64,000 nucleotides of DNA from Theocolax elegans (Eukaryota > Arthropoda > Insecta > Hymenoptera > Cerocephalidae). Below the pieces are notes generated by a model. It was not told the DNA's origin and searched no databases. It was given only the letters and a program-made list of their open reading frames with translations. The DNA lies in NCBI GenBank assembly GCA_026168455.1, contig CM047425.1, positions 3,756,001 through 3,820,000 of the forward strand, read 5' to 3'. Positions 23,669-35,434 of this stretch are shown here, in pieces. Numbering within the stretch: position 1 is the first letter of the stretch; each line of letters begins with the position of its first letter. The translations under genes were made by a program, and so were the position numbers.

Positions 23669-24396
23669 AATAGATTACTCGAGTTAATCAGTAATATCAA
23701 TTAAAATATAATATCATTTAACCAAAAAACAAAAAAAAATAAATAAAAAGGAAAAATTGAAAGAATGTTAAAGGATCATTCGAAAAGCAATAGTAACCGA
23801 AGTTAAATAATCTAAAGCACCAGCAATTCTCGAATCGATTACGCTTAACATATCTAGAGCAGGCGTATAAAGGCGGAAGTATAGAAGCGCGCATAAGCGA
23901 AACGTCCGTGTTTGCACCTCGGTCATGTGTACGATTGTAGGTGTATATATATATGTGTATACATGTATGCATATAGAGAAACCGTTATAATGCGAGCCGG
24001 GCGTGTAGTCGGGCGCTAAATGCGCGGGCGAGAGCGCATTATACCAGATACGCTGGTGACGCACAGCGAAACGCGTGTTTCGGACTCTCGAATGACTCTG
24101 CCACGCGGAGACTATGTCCCCCTTTGGAAACGTTTATATACCTACCTCGGTTTACACCCACCGCTTCTACTATTATTTACGATTCACTTCGAGGCGTCTT
24201 TCGCGATTCTTTTTTTCGGATTATCGATCTATATCTATATATATTATATCGGTGATCGATCCCTTTCATTATTTTATATATCGGTTTGCGGTTGATCGAG
24301 GGATTATGTCAAGTGCAATCGATCATTTACATTTTTCGGAAATTAATTAGTATTTAAGGTAAATCGCGACGATGAATTGTGTATGATTATGCAAAG
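23669..24396. other. CpG-richer patch in AT-rich DNA
   Basis: From about 23860 to 24200 the sequence is CpG-richer (including GCGCGGGCGAGAGCGC). Overlapping frames of 78-98 codons on both strands show no domain. No gene supported. Confidence 0.4.
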
Positions 24397-24668
24397 TTTA
24401 ATTCGAGGTGATTAAAGGGGTTGTTAAACTTAAAAAATGGTCATTATAATGATGGAAATTTTTTACATTTTTTTTATAAACAAACGAATAAGTTTTTTAG
24501 AAGACCCTGAACGTAAGGTCCGTAGGCATGTTTTAAACAGTATATTCAAATTTTTCTAGATTTTTACATCCATAATTTGATTACGATGTATGAAATTTTA
24601 TACTTTTTTGGAGTAATAATTACCGACCTAAAATTATTTACTCAATTATTATTTAAAAAACAATTTTT
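24397..24668. repeat. Dispersed repeat family, copy 1
   Basis: Shares roughly 70-75% similarity by eye with 28082-28327 in the same orientation. Landmarks are AAATGGTCATT, GTAGGCATGTTTT against TTAGGCATGTTTT, and TAATAATTACCGA. No protein reading frame; an old interspersed repeat of unknown class. Confidence 0.75.
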
Positions 24669-24743
24669 TTCTTTGAAATATCAAAACGTCAGACCCTTTC
24701 TTATATTTTAAATTATTCGTATGAATTTTGATCATATTTTTAA

Positions 24744-24881
24744 CCCTAGTAGAAATTTACCATTTGAAGGTTAAATAAAACTCTAATTTTGCCATTAATT
24801 GGAAATTTTTCGGTATTTTATAACACTTAGCCAATTTTTAGCTTAAAAAATGTTACATTATTGGTCAGATTTCTACTAGGG
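24744..24881. mobile_element. 138-bp MITE with CCCTAGTAGAAAT ends
   Basis: Perfect 13-bp terminal inverted repeats CCCTAGTAGAAAT and ATTTCTACTAGGG. The left flank is TTAA and the right flank AATT. The CCC start and left TTAA suggest a piggyBac-type MITE with an eroded right target site. Confidence 0.65.
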
Positions 24882-25340
24882 AATTCAATACTTTAGATAT
24901 AATTTTTGGGTTTAAATGTGCATATTCCTGTAATTTGGGTCCACATTCCCGTTAATTTATTTAACAAATGCTTGATGTCAGTACAGCGCAATTTAATTTT
25001 TTTTAATGGTAATTTCCATAATCGATTCACAGATTACCTCCAATTGTTGCGCGATTATATATTGTATCGTATATTTTAATGTAAAATATTAATTTTTGCA
25101 AAAAAAATTCAGTACTTCTCGCATAGTAACATAACGAGTTTGGCATCCCTGTAATTTTGTAAGGTAGTATACATTGATTAATTATTGAAATAAATAACAA
25201 GTGTTTAAAGAAAATTCTATAAAACAAATATTTTTATAAAATATTTTACACCAATTTGATAGTAAAATATCCAAATATCTCTCAGATGGCCATTATCTTC
25301 CTGCGCCGGTATATTTTTGTCATTAATTCCATTTGGGACC
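24882..25340. other. AT-rich sequence, nothing recognised
   Basis: No gene or repeat family recognised. Confidence 0.6.
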
Positions 25341-25558
25341 GCTCATCCAAAAATCGAATTTCCAATTTTATTTATTTTTTTACAGTTCTATCTCACATGT
25401 CAGTATTAAAATACATTTACTAATTTTATTATGCAATAGTAAATAATAAGCCATTTTATTTAACAATTTTTAACTGGATATAACGACTTCGTGAAATGAG
25501 TAAATGTGTTTTAATACTGAAATGCAGGACTAAAACGAGGTTTGATCTTTGGATCAGC
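25341..25558. mobile_element. 218-bp imperfect palindromic MITE
   Basis: The outer ends GCTCATCCAAAAATC and (reversed) GCTGATCCAAAGATC pair imperfectly. The inner arms share CAGTATTAAAA and ACATTTACT in inverted orientation. It looks like a degraded short fold-back DNA transposon without coding capacity. Confidence 0.6.
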
Positions 25559-25989
25559 AGTTTTAAGTACACTGAGAGTACAGTGAATATCTTCGATAAA
25601 TCAATATTTTTAAATTATTAAGTCATCGTGTATTTTTTCTTCTACTTCATCAAAGAAAATTCTTCTACTTTTTTATTTATAGCGAATTTCCGAACCACTA
25701 TTAGGAATTTTAATACTTTAACTTTATACAGACATATATAAATTAATTTGAAGTATCTATCCAATATTTCTTGAAACCTTTATTTCAATACGATTATTAA
25801 TAATAACTATTTATTTCCCCTTTTTCGAAAAATACGGAAAAATAAAATACGGCAGTAAACATTGTGCAGAAGATAAAGAGTCTTGAGAAATCAGTCTCCT
25901 GAAAGTAGCTAATCAAAACACACCCGCTATGAAAATCTCTTCTTCAAACATTTATAATCGCTTGCGTTGAGAAACGCGCGTCGTTTATC

Positions 25990-26030
<41 letters not shown>

Positions 26031-28081
26031 CCAACGTGTTAATCACTCTCGCACCGTGCGAGTTCCCCGGTAAATTTACGAGCAACGCGTAAGATATAAG
26101 GGCGCATCGCACCCACTCCCACCCTTTCTGTCACTCAATTATTCCACAGCCTCTTATAACAACTCGGACCGTTCGCCTCTGTTAAACACGTACTCCGTTT
26201 AGCCGTGTGTTATATCTCGCGCGATATATATTAGACGACGCATCTCTATCTCATTTTCCATGACGAGTGTTTGCTGAAGCTTAACGAACCCACGCGCGCG
26301 CGCCCGTCTGTGTATATATGTATGTACATACGGGACTTGACTTTCTCAACAGAGTTTTATGAGCTCAACGTAACTCACATTGATTTCTCTTGGAGTGCGA
26401 CTCTGAACAATGATAAGCTGTTTGTTTTTTTTTTGGTTCTTAAGCTTTTTTTGTCTTAAGCTGCAGTTGATAATTAAGCGGTGAGAGAAGCACGCGATGG
26501 TAATAAGTATTGGATTGTTAATTTTTTTTTTCTATTATTGAAATCATTTTGGAAAATTAAGAAATATATAGCGAGTGATGAAATATGAAAATTAATTTTT
26601 AAAGCGTAACCATTATCTTAAAATGTAATTTTTTATCTTTATTTTCGTTGGGTTTTATCAATTAATTGCTACTAAAAAATAATTGATTGACATCTTTCTT
26701 TATAAGAAAATTATAAATTTTCGGTTTACTTAACAAAACAGTCTTCTGACCTGTCGCACTTCCTTCTATGAAATAAATAATTTTATATTATAATTTAACA
26801 TTTCGTACGAAAAATTCTATTGCGACCTTGTTGTTATGAATAATAGAATAATAAATAAATATTATTACATTAAACAACTGAAAAAAGAACATTATAACTT
26901 TACATCAGAAAATATTAATTCAAGATTTTGTTAACTGCGTGTCAAGAAATTTTTTCTTGTAAAAATCATTAAATTGACTTTCTATGTATTATAATACAAA
27001 GAAAAAGAATTTAGTATAAAAGTTACAATAGAATCTATAATAAAGAATTCACTATTAAAGACTAACTGAGGAAAATTACTATAATTTCCAATAAAAATAT
27101 GACCATATAGTTTATAATAAAATTTATTATAATTCTTGTAATATTTACTATAACTTTTGAGAATTTTAATCTGAACCGTAATTATTACTTTTGTCAGTGT
27201 GTCACTCTGCATTTTTTTTTACTAGAAAGTAGAAATTGTAATTTTTAATCTAAAATTTCTTAAAAAATTTAAAGTTATTAAAAAATGCAGTTTGAAATAA
27301 ATATCAATTAGAAGATAAGAACTTCAATGTATTATTGCCCCATTATATTATAACTTTTTTTTTTGGAATTCTACGAGATATCAACGATAGATCACGGATT
27401 ATAAATAAACCGATAGATCCGTAAATTACCGCGGGAAACAAAGTTTCCAAGATCAAAGAGAGCCGCGGTGACAAATCCCTTGAAAATTCCTACACGGAAC
27501 ACGGGGTATTTATTATCAGACGGAATAAAAACAAAGTGGAGGAAAACTAAAAAGAAACGTATACGTATAGTACGAAATAATAACAAACGAAATAATAAAT
27601 AAATCGGTTCAACAGTTAATCGCGAATTCACGGAAAAGGTGTCTTTGAGGATGATTATTTATAAGTGATACGTCGGTCGCAGTCATTAAAATTCGCATAT
27701 CCCCACGGATTAAGGGAGAGAAATTTTACGGGACCGATTTTGCTTCAGGCGGCGTGTGTGCCTCTGAAGTATTTTCGCTTGGTAACCATATATATATATA
27801 TATTCTTGTATACAGGGATTTTCATTGATTAACGCCGTGAGCTATTTTCGTCCTCTCAGACACTTGTCGTTCTTGTAGTTTTCAACCGCGTGGCTAGTTA
27901 ACGCTTTGATTTACGGGAACCCTTTGATGCTCCTCTTCAATCCACTACTACGCTGATTAATTTCCTGATTTATATCCAGATAAGTATACAGTCATTTTAT
28001 TTCTGCATTCACCTTTTTAATAAATGTATTTGTCTGAAACGCTATAGAATTCGGAGAGTAAATTTATATGTATCGCGATAA
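25559..28081. other. AT-rich DNA with a (CT)n tract and CpG patch
   Basis: Contains the (CT)n tract at 25992-26027, a CpG-richer patch at about 26040-26330 and a second moderately GC-rich patch at about 27400-27920. Short frames are unrecognisable. No gene supported. Confidence 0.5.
25992..26027. repeat. (CT)n microsatellite
   Basis: About 17-18 uninterrupted CT units. Confidence 0.95.
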
Positions 28082-28327
28082 AAAGTTTTGGAAAGGAGAT
28101 ATTGAACTCAAAAATGGTCATTCTTAATATTTTTTTATACATAAAAGAATTAATTTTTTGTTAAACCTGTCCATTAGGCCCTTAGGCATGTTTTCATCAA
28201 TAAACCTAAATTTTTTCAGATTTTTAAATCGATATTTTAATTACGATGTGTGGGGTGAAAAATTATGCCTTTCTGACTAATAATTACCGATCCAAAATTG
28301 TTTAATCAATTATTATCAAAAATAGCT
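28082..28327. repeat. Dispersed repeat family, copy 2
   Basis: Second copy of the family at 24397-24668. It ends just before the hairpin at 28333; the first copy has no hairpin at the equivalent place. Confidence 0.75.
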
Positions 28328-28332
28328 ATTTA

Positions 28333-28424
28333 TGCACTTAGAGAGTAAAATAGACGTTTATTCTCGGGATGAAAGTTGTTGTAATTCATCCAAGGGAATA
28401 ATCGCCTTTTACTCCCGAAGTGCA
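28333..28424. ncRNA. miRNA-like stem-loop of unknown function
   Basis: The two arms, about 40 bases each, start TGCACTTAGAGAGTAAAA and end TTTTACTCCCGAAGTGCA. They pair along nearly their whole length with a few mismatches and small bulges, around a loop of about 11 bases (AGTTGTTGTAA). Length, loop size and pairing fit a pre-miRNA. A short MITE could fold the same way. No known miRNA seed was recognised, and the transcribed strand cannot be told. Expression is unproven. Confidence 0.35.
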
Positions 28425-28812
28425 CATAGAATTTTTCACTCGGATCATTTGAAAAGTCACTTTTTGCAATAACATTTTTTTTTTAATTTCGAAATTTTTT
28501 CAATATTGTAAAATTTTTTGATGTATTTAATTTAATATAATAAATATATACCTACATAGGTTCATATTTGTCGAACTCTTGCTTACAACCCATCAAATTT
28601 ATATTTATATACGAAAATTTACGTGTCGGCATTGTAAACATTGGACAACTAAAAATTATAGAGTTACTTTTTTTTAAACAATTAATTATTACTTTTCTCG
28701 AACAAATAGAAAAACAGCGTATAAAAATTCTTACGAATTCTTACAAGAAATATTTATTTTAGTATATAGATTTTTTTTCGATTTTCGTTCGATAGATTTT
28801 TAGAATATGATG
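28425..28812. other. AT-rich sequence, nothing recognised
   Basis: A 64-codon frame (28568-28762) is Ile/Lys-rich and not recognisable. No other structure. Confidence 0.55.
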
Positions 28813-29525
28813 TAAATAATTGTCATTTTCTTTACGAATATCCGTTACAAAATCTTCAGTTAATTCTCTTTAAACAATTGATACATTTCGAACTTATCGC
28901 GCTAATACCAAAATTTTCTTACAAAAAAATTACGATGACGTTCGATGATGTACACATAAATTATAGAAAATAAAAATAAATCCTTATTATTAAAAAAAAA
29001 AAATTTTTTAAAACCACTCCGAAAGCTCTATAAAAGCTCATTCTCATTTATTCCTACGAAAACATCACCGAGTTTTCAGGCGAATTCACCAACAATTTTC
29101 CTTAAAAAAAATAACGCCGCGAAAATAAGTGTAAAACCAAGGTTTAGATATAGTATACTGATACCGAATTCGAAAATCAAAAAGAAGTAAAAGAAAAGGT
29201 AGTTCGAACCGAGTGCACAGATAGAGAGAGAGAATGAGAAGAGACCCAGTGGAATCGAGTAAAGTTTGTCGTCGGTATTAAGTCACTCGTGGCGTTATTT
29301 ATAGCGAAGGTTGGTATATATATACGCAGCTCTCTCTCTCTCTCTCTCTCTATCTCTTTCTCTGCAACCCTTACCGCACAGTTTGTCGTTAGCGCGCGCG
29401 CAGCCTCTCACGGGGAGTGTCGCTGACAATCCTGGCTTTAATGAAAAGTCATCCTAAATCTTGTCTTTTAATTTGCAATTGGACCGGTATACTGAAAGAG
29501 ACGGCTATACCTTTTATCTTTACCA

Positions 29526-29588
<63 letters not shown>

Positions 29589-30249
29589 CACGTACGATTG
29601 ATTTTTCCGCGTAAATTCTACTTTTTCTTTGACTCTTCGTAAACAAGTATCGTTGCGTTAACAAACTCCGAATCCTACAGTGGTTCTTTGCCAGATGTCT
29701 TTCCTAATAAATTTTCTATATATATATTTATTTAATTTACATTTTTTATAATTATTCGAATACTTATAGTTATTTATAATTAATTAAATTCGCACACGGA
29801 AAAAAATGTAGATATATAATTGTAAAAATCATAATAAACTATCGAAATAAATAAAGTTATGTACTGCAGAGTATAAAAGAAAATTTATTGAAAAATATAG
29901 ATATTCTTAGAATATCTATCAGTGTCGATTATAAACTATATATATGGGGTATTCCACGTGAAGTGGTCCGATCAAAATTTTAAAATGCACCAAATTTTGG
30001 GTACACTTTGCAAATGTTTTTCAGAATACAGAAAAAAATTTTTAGGTACTGGAATCTATTTGCTCAAAAGTTATTCTAACCTCAAAAAGTGAATTTTTCC
30101 ATATTTTTTTCAACACCAGCTGGGTTTACCGCTATATAACTCAAAATCTATCAACTTTTACTATAGAACATTATATAACATTCGTTGCTAATTATATCTA
30201 GAATTTATTGTTCTGGGTTAGAATTTCTAATCTCAAGGTCAATGTTACA
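28813..30249. repeat. 1.44 kb tandem duplicate, copy A
   Basis: Directly abuts copy B (30250-31683). It holds a GC-richer patch with (CT)n at about 29330-29352, a long (TA)n at about 29531-29583 and, from 29946, the left arm of a palindromic transposon. It differs from B mainly by single-base indels. The arm is cut off at the copy boundary. Confidence 0.9.
29521..29586. repeat. (TA)n microsatellite
   Basis: Long TA run in duplicate A. The equivalent tract in duplicate B (30955-31020) is interrupted at several points. Confidence 0.92.
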
Positions 30250-31683
30250 TAAATAATTGTCATTTTCTTTACGAATATCCGTTACAAAATCTTCAGTTAA
30301 TTCTCTTTAAACAATTGATACATTTTCGAACTTATCGCGCTAATACCAAAATTTTCTTACCAAAAAATTACGATGACGTTCGATGATGTACACATAAATT
30401 ATAGAAAATAAAATAATCCTTATTATTAAAAAAATAAAATTTTTTAAAACCACTCCGAAAGCTCTATAAAAGCTCATTCTCATTTATTCCTACGAAAACA
30501 TCACCGAGTTTTCAGGCGAATTCACCAACAATTTCTTAAAAAAATAACGCCGCGAAAATAAGTGTAAAACCAAGGTTTAGATATAGTATACTGATACCGA
30601 ATTCGAAATCAAAAGAAGTAAAAGAAAAGGTAGTTCGAACCGAGTGCACAGATAGAGAGAGAGGAATGAGAAGAGACCCCAGTGGAATCGAGTAAAGTTT
30701 GTCGTCGGTATTATAGTCACTCGTGGCGTTATTTATAGCGAAGGTTGGTATATATATACGCAGCTCTCTCTCTCTCTCTCTCTATCTCTTTCTCTGCAAC
30801 CCTTACCGCACAGTTTGTCGTTAGCGCGCGCGCAGCCTCTCACGGGGAGTGTCGCTGACAATCCTGGCTTTAATGAAAAGTCATCCTAAATCTTGTCTTT
30901 TAATTTGCAATTGGACCGGTATACTGAAAGAGACGGCTATACCTTTTATCTTTACCATATATGTATATAATATATATATATAATATATATATATATAGCT
31001 ATATATATATATATAAATATACACGTACGATTGATTTTTCCGCGTAAATTTACTTTTTCTTGACTCTTCGTAAACAAGTATCGTTGCGTTAACAAACTCC
31101 GAATCCTACAGTGGTTCTTTGCCAGATGTCTTTCCTAATAAATTTTCTATATATATATTTATTTAATTTACATTTTTTATAATTATTCGAATACTTATAG
31201 TTATTTATAATTAATTAAATTCGCACACGGAAAAAATGTAGATATATAATTGTAAAAATCATAATAAACTATCGAAATAAATAAAGTTATGTACTACAGA
31301 GTATAAAGAAAATTTATTAAAAAATATAGATATTCTTAGAATATCTACTCAGTGTCGATTATAAACTATATCTATATGGGGTATTCACGTGAAGGTGGTC
31401 GATCAAAATTTTAAAAGCACCAAATTTTGGGTACACTTTGCAACTGTTTTTCAGACTACAGAAAAAAATTTTTAGGTACTGGAATCTATTTTGCTCAAAA
31501 GTTATTCTAACCTCCAAAAGTGAATTTTTCCATATTTTTTTCAACACCAGTGGGTTTACCGCTATATAACTCAAAATCTATCAACTTTTACTATAGAACA
31601 TTATAGGTAACATTCGTTGCTAATTATATCTAGAATTTACTTGTTCTGGGTTAGAATTTCTAATCTCAAGGTCAATGTTACAT
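30250..31683. repeat. 1.44 kb tandem duplicate, copy B
   Basis: Same orientation and nearly the same sequence as copy A, with one-base gains and losses in homopolymers, such as GACCCC against GACCC and AAAAGCACC against AAAATGCACC. In this copy the palindromic transposon arm continues into a complete element, so the duplication boundary lies inside the transposon. Confidence 0.9.
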
Positions 31684-32370
31684 AACTACATGTCAATATT
31701 CAACTTGAAAAAAGTGCAGTGCGCCACCTTTTTGATTTTTTCATCCAAAAGTCCAAAGAAAGCTTGGAGCAATACCTTTCAAATAGTCTGTAGCATTTTT
31801 ATGGCCTCCAATTGTGTAAAAAGTTATGACAATTTAAAGAAAGACAAAAATTCACATAAATTAACATGGTAATTCCCATTTAAATTTTTAAAAAAATTTT
31901 GTGTTTCTTTAAATTGTCATAACTTTTTACACAATTGGAGGCCATAAAAATGCTACAGACCATTTGAAAGATATTGCTCCAAGCTTTCTTTTAGACTTTT
32001 GGATGAAAAAATCAAAGGTGGCGCACTTGCACTTTTTTCAAGTTGAATATTGACATGTAGTTTATGTAACATTGACCTTGAGATTAGAAATTCTAACCCA
32101 GAAGAATAAATTCTAGATATAATTAGCAACGAATGTTACATATAATGTTCTATAGTAAAAGTTGATAGATTTTGAGTTATATAGCGGTAAACCCAGCTGG
32201 TGTTGAAAAAAATATGGAAAAATTCACTTTTTGAGGTTAGAATAACTTTTGAGCAAATAGATTCCAGTACCTAAAAATTTTTTTCTGTATTCTGAAAAAC
32301 ATTTGCAAAGTGTACCCAAAATTTGGTGCATTTTAAAATTTTGATCGGACCACTTCACGTGGAATACCCC
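31378..32370. mobile_element. 993-bp palindromic (fold-back) transposon
   Basis: The arms, each around 470 bp, are inverted copies, from GGGGTATTC at the left to GAATACCCC at the right, around a short AT-rich loop near 31853-31895. Flanks are TA-rich on both sides, so the target duplication is probably TA or TAT but cannot be fixed. It encodes no transposase. Fragments of the same family lie at 19308-19426 and 29946-30249. Confidence 0.82.
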
Positions 32371-32669
32371 ATATATATATATATATATATATGATTTTTC
32401 GTGGATACAAGAATAAAATGGTTATAATTATTTACTTGTTAATTAACTTTTTATTCGAATATATTTATCGTAAAATATATAAGACACTTTTTATTCCTTC
32501 CGCACGTACTCTCCGACTTAACTAATAAAAATTATGATAATTTTCTGCGTGTAATTAATTGCATCTTCGAAACGAAAAACCTATATATATCGATGCAATC
32601 TTAATAACGTATACAAATATGAAAATCCTTAATGAATAATAGTCGTAACATTTCAATAATCAATATATA
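32371..32669. other. AT-rich DNA between two fold-back elements
   Basis: Starts with a (TA)n run (32371-32390). Nothing else recognised. Confidence 0.6.
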
Positions 32670-33378
32670 CAGGGTGATCCAGAAACATAGGTAACATATA
32701 TATATATTCCGATTCAGAAAATTAATTCGAGTATAACCCCGTCGGAATTTTTAAAAAATATTAATTAGGCGAGGCGTAATTAATTTTTGAAATGGGCCAA
32801 TCAGAGGCCGGATTAGGGAAGAAAGGTGAGCGGCGTTGCCGCGCGAGACTAATGCAACAGGTCAACGAGCGAAGCGGCCGAGGCGCTTGAACATAGCTAA
32901 TGCGTATAGCAGAAGCGAAGATCGCGAAAGCGAATGAATCGCAAAATATATTTTACGAGATTGATTGTATGAATAAAATGTACAATCAAGGAAATGATTT
33001 TTATTTAAGTTTGAATTATACCGCAGATTAATAAATTCATTACTACTATTATTAATTTACTTACTAAATCTATGATACGCGTGCGTTATAAATATGAGAT
33101 TATTACAGTTTTTAATCTCATCGTATTTACATTAATTTATTGAAACCTTTATGACGAATTTTAAGACAATAAAATTTTGAATTGAATTAAGTTTTGTGTA
33201 CAATATAGCCAATAAATACGTTTACCATAAAGATATATCGCTACATTTTGGAAATATATTAATTAATTTTGCAAATATATTGGCAATAATATTGCTAGGT
33301 AAATAATTCCTAGTCCGTGTAAAATGAAATTTAGCTCAAGCCTCAATTCTCCGTTTAAAAAACATAATGCTACCGCGA

Positions 33379-33515
33379 GCGCTCTCCGATGTTCGCGCAC
33401 ATCAAATTTTGTGTTCGCGGAGTAAGCCCGCCACGGGCGCTCTCCGACGTTCGCGCTCATCAAATTTTGTACTCGCGGAGTAAGCCCGTCGCGGACGCTC
33501 TCCGACGTCCGCACT
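33379..33515. repeat. 58-bp CpG-rich tandem repeat, left arm
   Basis: About 2.4 copies with a 58-base period, each containing GCTCTCCGAYGTTCGCGC, ATCAAATTTTGT and CGCGGAGTAAGCCCG. Mirrored at 36966-37106. The period is not a multiple of three, so the reading frame through it is not evidence of a protein. Confidence 0.9.
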
Positions 33516-34090
33516 GCAAGAGCAAACGTGCTCGAAAAAAGTTACTTCGTTAAAATTACAATTCATTGTGTTTCAGACTTAATAATATTTTGGAAAACTT
33601 GTTCCAAATGTTTAGGATAATAATTGCAATAGTCTGGCTGTTGAATTGAATTGAGTGTTCAATATACAAAATGCCAATGAATAACTACCATAAATTCGCA
33701 ATATATTGGTAATATATTAGCAATAATATTGCTAGTAAGTTAATTCCGAGTCCGTGTAAAATAAAATCTAGCTGAACCCTCGATGAAGTTTTATAATAGT
33801 CTGGGAATCATCTAGCTATAGTATATCTATAATATGTTTACGTTTACCAAATATTTTTAAACTGATTTTTTATAATATATTAGTATATGCTGAACAAATC
33901 GATATCATTAAAATTAATTGGATCATATCTTTACTAAAATCGGTATTATGAGAAATCGTGGATTTATGTCACGCATCTTAGTAATTATTCGGATGACCAA
34001 AGACAGACGTTCATTCACGGTTTCATCCACTTGAGGTAATAAAAAATCATCGATTCGTCGGTAGTATTGACAATTTGGACGACACGAAAC

Positions 34091-34266
34091 ATATTGGCGA
34101 TATATTGATAATACTTTGGCAATATGTTGGCAACATATTGGCAATATATTGACAATACTTTGGCAACATATTGGCAATATATTGGCAACATATTGGCAAT
34201 ATATTGACAATACTTTGGCAACATATTGGCAATATATTGGCAACATATTGGCAATATATTGATAAT
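34091..34266. repeat. 11-bp minisatellite, 16 units
   Basis: Units are ATATTGGCAAY and variants (ATATTGACAAT, ACTTTGGCAAC, ATATTGATAAT). Variants recur in a five-unit (55-bp) higher-order order. The mirrored array at 36268-36392 has 11 units, exactly one five-unit block fewer. Confidence 0.92.
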
Positions 34267-34686
34267 ACAAATAATAAATACCCGCGTAAAACAATTAAAG
34301 TTTATATGAACTTTATATAAACTTTAGGTTTGGCTAAACTTGATATGGGGTTGGCCAACGAGACTGAGCCGGACTTGTGCAATTGACTGTTCAAGTTTGG
34401 TGAAAGCATATCAAATGTTCAGCTGAAATTCATATAAAGTTTTTATAAAGTTTTTTTACAATTACTGACAAATAAAATATAGTTTATACTAAGTTTAGCT
34501 GAACTCAATATTAACGTGATAGCAAGTTCAGGTTTATAAAGTCATATAATGTTGATATCAACATACCCAAAGAAAAATTTTAAATATCTGCTTTAACTGA
34601 CATATATTTTATTTGTCAGTAATTGTAAAAAAACTTTATAAAAACTTCGATTCGTCGGTAGTATTGACAATTTTGACGACACGAAA

Positions 34687-34874
34687 CATATTGGCGATAT
34701 ATTGATAATACTTTGGCAATATGTTGGCAACATATTGGCAATATATTGACAATACTTTGGCAACATATTGGCAATATATTGGCAACATATTGGTAATATA
34801 TTGACAATACTTTGGCAACATATTGGCAATATATTGGCAATATATTGGCAACATATTGGCAATATATTGATAAT
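34687..34874. repeat. 11-bp minisatellite, second left array, 17 units
   Basis: Same unit family and order as 34091-34266 with one additional unit. It belongs to the duplicated piece of the arm that precedes the nested MITE. Confidence 0.9.
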
Positions 34875-34888
34875 ACAAATAATAAATA

Positions 34889-35434
34889 CTTAACGAAATA
34901 CACTTTTAACTGCAAGATTTAAGCCAGACGTTAAGCCATACTTGCGCAAACACTTTCAGACACACATACAGCCATACTAAAAGATCAACTTTTCATTCCT
35001 TGTAACTACCCTCTGTATTGGTTGGTAATAAAAGCCGACATAAGAAAAATCAACCAGTTATTTTGTTATTCTAAAATATCTGTCTTTGTGGATTGCTTTA
35101 AATCGTCTTCTCGTTCTTGCATTAGTAGCACAAACTGTGTGAGAAGTTTCATCAACCACCTAAATACAGGAGGGTAGTAATACGGAATGAAATTTGCTTT
35201 TTTATCGAGAAATAGACATTTTCATGTTATTTTCTTATCTAAAACATCTGTCCTTTGTTGATTTTTCTTAAGTTGGCTTCTCGTACCAACCAATACAGAG
35301 GGTAGTTACAAGGAATGAAAAGTTGATCTTTCAGTATGGCTAATTGTATGGCTGTATGTATATCTGAAAGTGTTTGTGAAAGTATGGCTTTAAGTCTGGC
35401 TTAAATCTTGCAGTTAAAAGTGTATTTCGTTAAG
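34889..35434. mobile_element. 546-bp nested MITE with TA target-site duplication
   Basis: Inverted ends CTTAACGAAATACACTTTTA and reverse complement, flanked by TA at 34887-34888 and 35435-35436. The uninterrupted target (AAATA directly followed by CCCGCG) is present at 34276-34286 in the same larger element, which proves the boundaries. Long inverted arms extend over roughly 180 bp each around a mostly single-copy core. Tc1/mariner-type target; no coding capacity. Confidence 0.9.

Noticed and set aside
33923..34294. Open frames rich in NILPICCQY-type repeats (also at 34593-34915 and 36240-36464)
   Set aside because: They are translations of the 11-bp minisatellite in all three frames. An 11-base period cycles through the frames, so long open frames arise without coding selection.
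34091..34874. Regularly repeated array that might suggest CRISPR
   Set aside because: Units are 11 bp, directly adjacent and degenerate, with no spacers, and the DNA is eukaryotic. It is a minisatellite.
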